From Candidatus Saccharimonas sp. (lineage in GTDB: Bacteria > Patescibacteriota > Saccharimonadia > Saccharimonadales > Saccharimonadaceae), in the NCBI GenBank assembly GCA_022736555.1, contig DZCW01000001.1, positions 165,652-229,651 on the forward strand: 64,000 nucleotides of DNA, given 5' to 3'. Shown one piece after another: positions 24,447 to 32,089 of the stretch. The translations under genes were made by a program, and so were the position numbers. Under the pieces are notes generated by a model. It ran no database searches, had not been told where the DNA came from, and saw only the letters and a list, made by a program, of their open reading frames with translations. Each line of letters begins with the position of its first letter. Position 1 is the first letter of the stretch.

Positions 24447-24839
24447 ATGCCAGATATCACCAAAGAAACGATCACCACCAATGAAAATAGTAACAATTCA
24501 ACTGGTGCACAACCAGAAAAAAGAGATGCAACCAGCTATCAGACGGCTGGTTATTTTATATATTTAATTTTTGGAATATTGGAAGTCTTGTTAGTCTTCC
24601 GATTCGTTCTCAAATTATTAGGAGCTAATCCTTCGAGTGGATTTGTGGATTTTGTTTATAACTTATCTACGGTATTCGTCGCGCCCTTTACTGGTATATT
24701 TAACACGAGTCTGGTAAATGGAGCTGTGGTTACTTCGGTGTTTGAGCCAGCCACTCTAGTTGCGTTAATTGTGTACGCGCTATTAGCCTGGGGAATCGTT
24801 GCTTTAATTCGAGTTCTTTCGGGCCGACAACAAGAATAA
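24447..24839 (+). CDS. YggT-family membrane protein
   Basis: 130 aa. A polar N-terminal ~35 residues rich in Asn and Thr leads to two hydrophobic segments (YFIYLIFGILEVLLVFRFVL and TLVALIVYALLAWGIVALI). These flank L-L-G-A-N-P-S-S-G-F and V-A-P-F-T-G-I-F, the conserved YggT/Ycf19 features. The family is linked to osmotic tolerance and membrane or division roles. A proper AGGAGG lies 6 bases upstream of the ATG, with TATAAT further up, unlike its leaderless neighbours. Confidence 0.88.
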   Translation: MPDITKETITTNENSNNSTGAQPEKRDATSYQTAGYFIYLIFGILEVLLVFRFVLKLLGANPSSGFVDFVYNLSTVFVAPFTGIFNTSLVNGAVVTSVFEPATLVALIVYALLAWGIVALIRVLSGRQQE

Positions 24840-24856
24840 TAAATAAAGACCAATCA

Positions 24857-24884
24857 GAAAAGACACCCATTTGAGTGTCTTTTC
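24857..24884. terminator. Terminator after the yggT-like gene
   Basis: GAAAAGACAC and GTGTCTTTTC form a 10 bp stem, T-rich on both strands. Confidence 0.88.
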
Positions 24885-24907
24885 TTTATTGACTAACCCA
24901 GCTAGAA

Positions 24908-25054
24908 CTAGGTATTTCGTCGGCCAGATATCATGTTATAAATAAACACAACCAGAGCTATCACTATAAGTATATGAATCAGCCCGCCGCCTATATTTAA
25001 AGTGAACCCTAACGCCCATAGTATTAATAAAATTACTGCTATTGTTAGTAACAT
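24908..25054 (-). CDS. Small membrane protein, lmo0937-like, 48 aa
   Basis: I read this frame by hand from ATG (25054) to TAG (24910-24908). It starts MLLTIAVILLILWALGF, has an I-G-G-G-L-I-H turn, then ILIVIALVVFIYNMISG and a basic G-R-R tail. Two membrane helices around a Gly-rich turn and the final GRR match the lmo0937-type small membrane proteins, often seen in stress-related loci. GGGAGGAC lies 4-10 bases before the ATG. Confidence 0.75.
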   Translation of the reverse strand: MLLTIAVILLILWALGFTLNIGGGLIHILIVIALVVFIYNMISGRRNT

Positions 25055-25124
25055 AACTGTCCTCCCAATATGAATTATTAACTTACATTACTATTATAGT
25101 CCTGTTAGTCAGTTTATTGCAGGC

Positions 25125-25790
25125 TTATTTATTCTTTGGTTCGAAATCAAAATCGAGGCACGCAAATTTAGTGGTATTAAATTTTAGATAATTTTCAATG
25201 TCAGATTTTGCACTATCTGAAATATTATTTATACGAACAACGGTTTCGTTCTGTGTCACTAGAGGGATAACGTAACGACGTTTGGCTTTTACGTTGATGC
25301 AATATCTTCCATCAACCTGCATATCACTACCGTATACGAGCGTAGCTTTCTGTAACTTTTTAAAAGATCTGGCAATATACTTATTTGGACAATTCAGAAT
25401 CTTATCTATAACTTCCTGTTCTGAAAACGTATATAGATCATCTACTGTTAAATACCCGCCGTCTATCATCGCTTTTAATATATCAGCGATAAACTGCATG
25501 ACGACCTTATCGTCATTATCGATCCAACGTGGCCATAATTTCGATATAGTCTTAATATATTTTTCACAAACATCAGTATCTTTAAAACAAAGCTCATCGA
25601 TGCCATCCTCATTTTTTGCAATTATGACATTTTCATAACATCTTTTGATTTCATCTAATTCCCAAACTCGATAAAATACTAATCCGGATGAAAAAGTATA
25701 TTCAAATCTGTCTGCAGACAATTTAGGTGTATCATTGTCGGCAATTGGGTCAAGAAAGCTTGTGATGATATGGGCGCCGAGTATGTCACG
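25125..25790 (-). pseudogene. 5'-truncated HD-superfamily phosphohydrolase
   Basis: The frame from 25721 down encodes only the C-terminal part of an HD phosphohydrolase. Reading upstream in the same frame continues the family pattern (DILGAHIITSFLDPIAD), but a TAA stop appears near 25791 and no start codon precedes the conserved block. The N-terminal HD metal-binding domain (H...HD...D) is missing, and the neighbouring pepE-like gene begins only about 50 bases away, so there is no room for it. The residual frame is otherwise open for about 220 codons. It is probably a decayed gene with no catalytic activity. Confidence 0.7.
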
Positions 25791-25840
25791 TTAAACGCTG
25801 GCGAAAGTATAGATTTACAGTAAAACCTTTGAGATTATCA

Positions 25841-26488
25841 TTATCTCTCGAATTTTTTCCATTTACCTTCGGATATTATCGAGACATTATCACCCTCAAC
25901 GGCTATCGCAGAGTTGTCATCGATAGCGTAAAAAACTGAATTATATTCATGAGCGAACCCGGCGATTAGATCTTCACTGAGTTGCTCTCTATCGGCTCTA
26001 AAAAAATGCGGTCTAATGCTAAAGTCCACTATTCCGAAGCCATATTCAACCGTATGATTGGCGGGTGTATCTTTTGGACTTTTTATTACAATTTTACCCA
26101 GCACCATCGATCCGGCGCTACAACCGACGTAAACTTTATCTTTAAAGTCATCTAATAATAACTGGTCAACCCCTGCTTTTTTCATTTCTAAAATAAGATG
26201 ACTCGGTGTTCCGCCTTCCACAAATAATACATCGGCCCTTTGTAAGCGAGGTAGCCACATGTCTTTTGGTATAGCCGAAAAGTCGACTATATCTATATTC
26301 CCGATACCCATATTATTTAGACGGATTATATTTTCTATCGCCCATCTCTTATCTGGCGAAGACGAAGCATTAAGCGCTGTCGGTATATATGCCAACGAAA
26401 TATCCGCTGGTTGCTTATTGACCATTTCTAGAAACTTAGCTTTGATCGTTTCATTGGTTATGCCGGTCGATGTGAGTAGCAATTTCAT
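25841..26488 (-). CDS. Peptidase E-like (S51) protein
   Basis: 215 aa. The nucleophile elbow G-C-S-A-G-S-M (about residues 122-128) and F-V-E-G-G-T-P-S-H (about 89-97) match the S51/PepE group with a class-I glutamine-amidotransferase fold. DIVDFSAIPKD and IRPHF also fit. It may be an Asp-dipeptidase or a cyanophycinase-like enzyme. The start overlaps the last base of the CYTH gene stop, so the two are co-translated. Confidence 0.85.
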   Translation of the reverse strand: MKLLLTSTGITNETIKAKFLEMVNKQPADISLAYIPTALNASSSPDKRWAIENIIRLNNMGIGNIDIVDFSAIPKDMWLPRLQRADVLFVEGGTPSHLILEMKKAGVDQLLLDDFKDKVYVGCSAGSMVLGKIVIKSPKDTPANHTVEYGFGIVDFSIRPHFFRADREQLSEDLIAGFAHEYNSVFYAIDDNSAIAVEGDNVSIISEGKWKKFER

Positions 26489-27081
26489 TATTTAAGCCTT
26501 TTTGATGACAACCAGCTCGGTACGTCTATGAATCGGATCTCTTTCCAGCTGTTTACTTCTGCTTCTGTGACGTCATAAACGGCTTGATATGCCGTTTCTA
26601 CGCTTCCGTGTAAGGCTTTTGAATAATCCAGTCCAAGAGTTTTGGCTGTGTTCTTTAATAATGTTTCATTAGTAGTCTCTATCTCAACAAAGCTCGGTAT
26701 CCATGGCCAGGTATCGAGTTCGATCTCGGAGTCACCTAATTTCCAACTTTCTCTCTTTGTCTCTTGAATCGATTTTGATGTAAGCCCAATTGATTCCAAG
26801 AAACTGCATGCCAAATCGAAATCATCTACGACAACCGTAACTTCCTTTGTCCCATTCACAGTACGATCATTGAGCTGTTTGTAACTCATTGTTATTTTAT
26901 TGTCTTCATTTCGAACGCGCACCCAACCACCTATCGATTCAAGCCTCTTGTCGGGAAAATCATAGACTCGCCGGACCATTGAACGCTCGGGCGCTACAAG
27001 GATTGCCCCTGACTCTACCAATACTTTGCGCAAATTATTCTTATCGATATTTAGCCATTTTGCTTCGATTTCTGTTTGCAT
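26488..27081 (-). CDS. CYTH-domain protein (class IV cyclase/triphosphatase-like)
   Basis: 197 aa. The N-terminal E-x-E-x-K signature is T-E-I-E-A-K-W at residues 3-9. Alternating charged strands (GGWVRVRNEDN, ITMSYKQ, then EIELDTWPWIPSFVEIE) form the triphosphate tunnel. Such proteins hydrolyse inorganic or thiamine triphosphate, or cyclise ATP. TACAAT lies 6 bases before the ATG with no ribosome binding site, so it is leaderless. It is followed directly by pepE. Confidence 0.88.
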   Translation of the reverse strand: MQTEIEAKWLNIDKNNLRKVLVESGAILVAPERSMVRRVYDFPDKRLESIGGWVRVRNEDNKITMSYKQLNDRTVNGTKEVTVVVDDFDLACSFLESIGLTSKSIQETKRESWKLGDSEIELDTWPWIPSFVEIETTNETLLKNTAKTLGLDYSKALHGSVETAYQAVYDVTEAEVNSWKEIRFIDVPSWLSSKRLK

Positions 27082-27146
27082 ATTAATATTGTATCAAAAT
27101 TTAACTTAATTATTTTTAGTAAAAGCGATTCTGCTATAAATAATAG

Positions 27147-27584
27147 CTAGCTTAAACCCTCGTGCATCTCAATAATTTTGATCATTTTTTCAAGTATGCT
27201 TTTGTCGTAATCCCACCAAATTGTATTTATAAAATCATCTTTATTAAGCCATCTATAGTCAATATGTTCGAAATTTAATACGATTTTATCATCATCAACT
27301 TTTACTCCAAAACAGTGTTCGGCGTGTTTCTCGAGTGTTATGTGATCTGTGTAGTTAATCGTATAATCGAGGCTAATTATATTATTTGATTTTACGCCAA
27401 TTTCTTCGGCTACTTCCCGAAGTGCCGCTTCTTCAAAAGATTTATCGTACACTTCAACGCCACCAGTGATTACGTAGTCATCGGTATTTCTGCCAGGTTC
27501 TGGATTAGGCTTTAATGACAAAAATTCAAAAGAGCTATTTATAACTCTATAGACAATAACAAAAACTTTATCATAAGGTTCCAT
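27147..27584 (-). CDS. NUDIX hydrolase
   Basis: 145 aa from the ATG at 27584. The Nudix box G-x5-E-x7-R-E-V-x-E-E-x-G is complete (GGVEVYDKSFEEAALREVAE, then EIGV). It hydrolyses a nucleoside-diphosphate-linked compound. I chose 27584 over the GTG at 27713 because TGC-TATAAT (27597-27592) lies 7 bases upstream, giving a leaderless start, and the extra 43 residues of the longer frame run through an att-like repeat. It marks the left border of the tRNA-Trp island region. Confidence 0.85.
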   Translation of the reverse strand: MEPYDKVFVIVYRVINSSFEFLSLKPNPEPGRNTDDYVITGGVEVYDKSFEEAALREVAEEIGVKSNNIISLDYTINYTDHITLEKHAEHCFGVKVDDDKIVLNFEHIDYRWLNKDDFINTIWWDYDKSILEKMIKIIEMHEGLS

Positions 27585-27644
27585 AGCTTGCATTATAGCA
27601 AAATAAATAGACTTCGTATTGAAGCCGATTTTAGATATAACTGG

Positions 27645-27683
27645 TTTGGCAGGGGCTAAGGGACGATTACCAAACCTATTGTG
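27645..27683. repeat. tRNA-Trp-like attachment remnant A
   Basis: It begins TTTGGCAGGGGC, the same 12 bases that cover the tRNA-Trp 3' end at 36641-36651. The remainder, ending CTATTGTG, is nearly identical to the copy at 31487-31524. Confidence 0.72.
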
Positions 27684-27788
27684 TTTTAACAAGTTTTCCT
27701 TTGTATCACGCACAGCTACAGCGGGACCAAGAGCGACGTAAGTACATCATAGACAATGATAACTAATATACTGCATAGTTTAGTGTCT

Positions 27789-27832
27789 ACTTTATAAAGT
27801 CAGTGATTAAATTTATAAAGTTGTGATATAAT
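27789..27832 (+). promoter_or_regulatory. Promoter with twin operator-like repeats
   Basis: TTTATAAAGT occurs at 27791-27800 and 27812-27821, exactly 21 bp (two helical turns) apart, each followed by GTGAT. The first copy is part of a perfect 12 bp palindrome ACTTTATAAAGT (27789-27800). The second abuts TATAAT (27827-27832), which lies 6 bases before the ATG. This is the layout expected for autoregulation by the HTH protein encoded next. Confidence 0.65.
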
Positions 27833-27838
27833 GATTAT

Positions 27839-29980
27839 ATGGATTACAAAACAAAACTCCAAGCAATAATCGGCTCAAACGGGCTCTCTCAGCAAGCTTT
27901 AGCTGACAAAATCGGTACATCCTTTGTAACGATGAACAACTGGCTGAACGGCAAGTCTAAACCGACACGTAAAGCACTCCAAGAAAACATCGATACACTC
28001 TACGCTCAATACGTGAAGCCCGAAGCACCCGAGTTAGAACGGCGGATCAAATACTATGGACTGCGAGATCTCGCCACTTCGTTCTACTCAAAACAAGTGA
28101 TAGAAGTTCTGGATGGTTTTGATGGACACTATTCTTACACCGACATAAATGACGTACTCGAACTATACAATGTACTTCAGTACGTTGAGGATCTGGCCCT
28201 ACCTAGAAGCCTTAAACAGTCAAAAGTCGATTATTATGTCAATATGAAGCCGAGAATCCATAAGGCAATATCCACATTCTTTAATTCAATTAACGATGCC
28301 AACGCATTAACTGTGATTAAGAATGTGGTGTTTGATTATCATCCGGATCTGTTGAATCTTCTTGGCCGTCATAAACGTTTTGATGTCATCAGCCCCTCAG
28401 TCATGATGTCCACGCTGAACGCTAACAATGTAAGGATCTGGGATTTACTTGAAAATAAATCATTTATTGATAAGTACGACAAAGAGGTCCGAACTCTGAT
28501 TTTGTCTGATAGCCAGAACGCTGAGCAGCTGATCCACAAGTACTTTCAGAAGCGCGAGCGACGTGACGTTCACTTGCCGCCAAGTTTTACTACAGATGAC
28601 GCACATGCTCTCATTGAGCAGTACCTGAGCAACGAAGATGCTAATCCGAATTACCTTGAGTTGATCGCTAACGCCCGAGTGAAGCCACTGGCAGGAGTCG
28701 ATGACAAGATTAAGCTATTGGCTAAACGTAAACATAAAGAGTGGACTGATAATTTTTTCAAAGAAGAAAATGGGAGCCTGATGTTCAGCATCGAAGTCGA
28801 AATCTCGGATGCTCAGGAAGAAGCCATTGAAATATCTACGGATGGGCCTACAACAAGGTTTGTTTATAGTAAAAAATGGCTTATGGAAAACTCTGACAAT
28901 TTGTCTTCACTAATGAACTTTATTCACCTATTTCCGCTCGTCAACAGTCATATGATCCTTACCCTACCGTCTTATAGTGCTCGTCTTGGCGTCGTAGAGC
29001 GTTTCATGAAGGTCAGTGGTGCCGATGAATATCCTGAAGGGGTTTCATTCCAGTTTATTGATCAAAGCACGCTGATGCAAACGATGCTATATGAGAAGTT
29101 TCTCCGTACTCAGAATAAAGACCTTGAGACTGTAGTCGCTTGGTATTTCAATGACTATTTAAATAACACTTTCAATATCGATGGGTTTAGTTACGTCCCT
29201 TCATCAAAGGCATCTTCGTACCTTGAAAAGTGCAGTCACGTCTTTAGCGAAATGGATAGCGTTATTAAGCAGTTCAAGCTATATGCTGAAAATGGCTCTA
29301 TCGAACAAGATCTCCTAGCTATCGTTTCAAAATCACCTAAGTATAACGAGATTCCGAGTCAGATCATCGGCAAGTATGTCTATCCAACAGATAACAAAGA
29401 AATTTCGTACATTCTCCATTACCTTTTTTCAGATCAATCCAGTCTCACCTATATCGGCGAGGACCTAAAGGCCAAGGATTTTGTTGAACTAATCATGAAC
29501 CATGTCGTCAAGTATAGCGACTTTAAAGATCATCAAAAACCTTTGCTTGACGAGTTAATACGCTTGCAGGTTGTCGTAAAGAGTCCAAAGCGTTTGCTAT
29601 TCAGAAGCAAGCGTCAAATTAACGTGTTTAAAAACCTGTTTGAAACGGAAGCTACCAGCTACTATCACTACCCTGAAGAAGCGCGGCACGAAATTGACAC
29701 CATGGTCGCAAAGGAGTGGCTCGAGCGAAAATCAACGCTTTTGACGGAATCTGAGGCTAAGTACTTCACCTATTTCCTTAACCAAGAAGATTCTAGTAAT
29801 GGCAAAGACTTGCGCAATAAGTATTCACATCGCTCTATGACGAAAACTGAAAAGGCTGACGAAGGAAAGCATTATCAAACCTATCTTATCGCTTTAAGGC
29901 TTATGCTAGCTTTGATTATTAAGATTGATGACGATTTTTCTACAAAACTTCGTCGGGTAAAGAAAGAAGCGAGTAAGTAA
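27839..29980 (+). CDS. HTH (Xre-type) protein with HEPN-like RxxxxH motif
   Basis: 713 aa. Residues ~5-55 form a Cro/C1-type helix-turn-helix: LSQQALADKIGTSFVTMNNW, then LNGKSKPTRK. The long middle (60-640) is helical with no recognised domain. Near the C-terminus (about 670), D-L-R-N-K-Y-S-H contains R-x4-H, the catalytic signature of HEPN RNases, followed by a long hydrophobic helix (YLIALRLMLALIIKI). It may be a DNA-binding regulator fused to an RNase-type effector (inference). The start is leaderless behind an operator-bearing promoter. A nuclease gene follows after 2 bases. Codon use looks richer in C-ending codons than the neighbours. It is cargo of the tRNA-Trp island. Confidence 0.65.
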   Translation: MDYKTKLQAIIGSNGLSQQALADKIGTSFVTMNNWLNGKSKPTRKALQENIDTLYAQYVKPEAPELERRIKYYGLRDLATSFYSKQVIEVLDGFDGHYSYTDINDVLELYNVLQYVEDLALPRSLKQSKVDYYVNMKPRIHKAISTFFNSINDANALTVIKNVVFDYHPDLLNLLGRHKRFDVISPSVMMSTLNANNVRIWDLLENKSFIDKYDKEVRTLILSDSQNAEQLIHKYFQKRERRDVHLPPSFTTDDAHALIEQYLSNEDANPNYLELIANARVKPLAGVDDKIKLLAKRKHKEWTDNFFKEENGSLMFSIEVEISDAQEEAIEISTDGPTTRFVYSKKWLMENSDNLSSLMNFIHLFPLVNSHMILTLPSYSARLGVVERFMKVSGADEYPEGVSFQFIDQSTLMQTMLYEKFLRTQNKDLETVVAWYFNDYLNNTFNIDGFSYVPSSKASSYLEKCSHVFSEMDSVIKQFKLYAENGSIEQDLLAIVSKSPKYNEIPSQIIGKYVYPTDNKEISYILHYLFSDQSSLTYIGEDLKAKDFVELIMNHVVKYSDFKDHQKPLLDELIRLQVVVKSPKRLLFRSKRQINVFKNLFETEATSYYHYPEEARHEIDTMVAKEWLERKSTLLTESEAKYFTYFLNQEDSSNGKDLRNKYSHRSMTKTEKADEGKHYQTYLIALRLMLALIIKIDDDFSTKLRRVKKEASK

Positions 29981-29982
29981 CC

Positions 29983-31339
29983 ATGTCAAATTCAATCATC
30001 ACAATTGGCACACAAATACTAGGACGGTCTGAACTCCATGCGTCCTACTCTTCTGGTAAATCCTTGCATGATTACGATGTGATACTTTTTGACACTAGCT
30101 TTCCTACCTATGGGTTTGACTATAGCGGCTCACTGAGCGAGGATGGTTCCAAACAGTTAAACCAGGATATAGCACACTGGAGAAGTGAACTCGGTAGTGC
30201 AGTTAATGACGGTAAGACGGTATTCGTCATCTTGGCAGCAAGCGAAAGTCTATCGGCTAAAACTGGACAAAAAAGAATTTAAGGGCAGTAGAACCATCAA
30301 CTGCGTTACAGACGTGAATAACTATTCCGCACTGCCATTCACCCCCAGTATTACCAACAGTAGGGGCTCGAAGATTAAAGTTAGCGATGTACGCTTTAAT
30401 AACCTTTACGAAATAGTTAAAGACCACGTAGAGTATCGGGTTTTCATGCCTGGCTCATACGGAACGGTAGTATTTTCAACAGTTAAAGGCACCAACACGC
30501 AGGGTACTATAGTTAAGTTGAAAGAAAAAACTGGTCACATAGTACTGCTTCCATACTTCAATTTTGAGGGCATGACCGAAGAGCGCAAGGATGGCAAAAG
30601 TTATTGGACAAAAGCCGGTATGAAAACCGGACAACAGCTTATAAGTCAACTCGTAGAGATTGATAAGGTATTACGGAAGAGTTCTGGAGCTACTCCGCCG
30701 CCAAATTGGGTAGCCGAAGTGCCAACCTCAAAAAAAGCCACTTCACTAGAGAAGAAAATTGACGCAATTGAAGCCTCAATCAGGAAAAAGGAGTCCGAAC
30801 ACAGCAAGACACTTGAGCAAAAACAGCAAACTGATGCCATAAAAGCTTTACTTTACGAAAACGGCACCCTACTTGAGGGCGAAATCGAGAATGTACTTAC
30901 GATGATGGGCTATGAGGTCTCTAACTTCCGCGAAGGTGCATTAGAAATTGACCATGTAATCGTGAGTCCAGAGGGTATGCGGTTAATTGGCGAAGCTGAG
31001 GGCAAGGATAAATCCGCGATAAATATTGATAAGTTTCGCCAACTCGAAACGAATATCCAAGAAGATTTTCAGCGTGATGAAGTTACGGAACCGGCTCAGG
31101 GCATCTTATTTGGGAATGGATTTAGGCTGCAAAAACCTGCTGAGCGCCCGGATGAATTCACTGACAAATGCTACACAAACGCAAACCGATTAGGTACCGC
31201 ACTCGTAAAAACATCCGATCTTTACCCAATTGCTATCTACTTGTCCGACCACCCAGACGATGAGGCATTTAAGGCCTCATGCCGTAAGGTCATCGAAGAA
31301 ACCAAAGGAACGTTGGTTACGTTCCCTGAAATACCATAA
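29983..31339 (+). pseudogene. PD-(D/E)XK-like nuclease, split by a one-base frameshift
   Basis: Two frames meet here: 29983-30282 (99 aa, N-terminal) and a downstream frame open to 31339. They join at an A6 run near 30270: removing one A gives a continuous ~451 aa protein (1357 nt = 3n+1). A coiled coil (about 245-285, KKIDAIEASIRKKESEHSKT) precedes L-L-E-G-E-I-E-N-V-L, G-A-L-E-I-D-H and I-G-E-A-E-G-K, the E...D...ExK pattern of a restriction-type nuclease. It is 2 bases after the HTH/HEPN-like gene and surely co-transcribed. It could be a true mutation, phase variation, transcriptional slippage or an assembly error. Confidence 0.65.
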
Positions 31340-31365
31340 GATAAATAATAAGTCTGGATATTATC

Positions 31366-31404
31366 AAAGGGGGCACCAGGAACCAAACTTTTTAACAGAG
31401 GTGG
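31366..31404. repeat. tRNA-Trp-like attachment remnant B
   Basis: GGGGGCACCAGGAACCAAAC followed by a T-run and AACAGAGGTG. It is nearly identical to the copy at 36521-36558, including the AACAGAGGTG tail, and resembles the tRNA-Trp 3' end. Confidence 0.75.
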
Positions 31405-31486
31405 GAAACATGAACAAGCGAATAGCATTACAACAAACAAATACCCCACCAGGGGTGGAATTTGGTTACATTAGTTCAATAATGTC

Positions 31487-31524
31487 TTGGCAGGGGCTAG
31501 TGGACGATTACCGAACTTATTGTG
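31487..31524. repeat. tRNA-Trp-like attachment remnant C
   Basis: TTGGCAGGGGCTAGTGGACG, then ATTACCGAAC and TATTGTG. It matches copy A at about 9 of 10 positions and the tRNA-Trp 3' end over TTGGCAGGGGC. Confidence 0.75.
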
Positions 31525-31554
31525 GTATAGTATGTTTTTCTAAGGAGGGCGAAA

Positions 31555-31986
31555 ATGTTTAGCTCTTCCCTGTTTGACCAAAACACGTTTTACAAAATCT
31601 TCATGAGAGACTTGAAACGCGCTCGACGCATTGTAGTTATCGAGAGTCCGTTTATCACAAAGAGACGCATAGATCAACTATTGCCTGTATTCAGCAAGCT
31701 GCAATCGCGTAATGTGCGTATAGTCGTAAACACCAAACCACTCGATGAACATAACCCTATATTCTACGAACAGGTCTTGTGGGCTATTGGCGAGATGCAG
31801 AGTATTGGTATTGAAGTATTTATGACAGTTGGTCATCACCGCAAATTAGCTATAATAGACGACGAGATAATATGGGAAGGTAGTCTAAATATTCTTTCGC
31901 AGAATGATAGTTGCGAGATTATGCGAAGAATTAAATCAAAAAAAATCGTGACAAATACTTTATCTTTTATTCGATTAAGAATATAA
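31555..31986 (+). CDS. Single-HKD phospholipase D-like protein
   Basis: 143 aa. One HKD motif H-R-K-L-A-I-I-D-D-E-I-I-W-E-G-S-L-N (about residues 98-115) is intact: H-x-K-x4-D, then G-S-x-N. PLD-fold proteins need two HKD motifs, so it should act as a dimer, as in small nucleases of the Nuc type. V-V-I-E-S-P-F-I-T and the ending E-I-M-R-R resemble PLD domains attached to DNA helicases in defence contexts. No signal peptide, so a cytosolic nuclease is more likely than a lipase (inference). It starts after AAGGAGGG. It sits just after att-like repeat C. Confidence 0.82.
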   Translation: MFSSSLFDQNTFYKIFMRDLKRARRIVVIESPFITKRRIDQLLPVFSKLQSRNVRIVVNTKPLDEHNPIFYEQVLWAIGEMQSIGIEVFMTVGHHRKLAIIDDEIIWEGSLNILSQNDSCEIMRRIKSKKIVTNTLSFIRLRI

Positions 31987-32089
31987 AGGTACGGGTTGTA
32001 CTAGCCGATATCCTAACGTTACCTAATATAAAGTTATCATTCTAAAATTGCTATATGCTTAAATAGCCTCATGATTAGTAGGTTATAAT

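Noticed and set aside
27585-27713. N-terminal extension of the NUDIX protein from the GTG at 27713
   Set aside because: It passes through the att-like repeat and a TGC-TATAAT promoter; the ATG at 27584 fits the leaderless pattern and the domain boundary.
30262-30276. dnaX-type programmed -1 frameshift
   Set aside because: The A AAA AAG heptamer is not in the required reading phase, and the needed shift is +1, not -1.
27645-31524. IS element bounded by terminal repeats
   Set aside because: The repeats are direct, resemble the tRNA-Trp 3' end, and no transposase is present.
31410-31562. 50-codon ORF after att copy B, with a GAGGTGGG site
   Set aside because: Half of it is the translated att copy C and it ends inside the PLD start; no support beyond an open frame.
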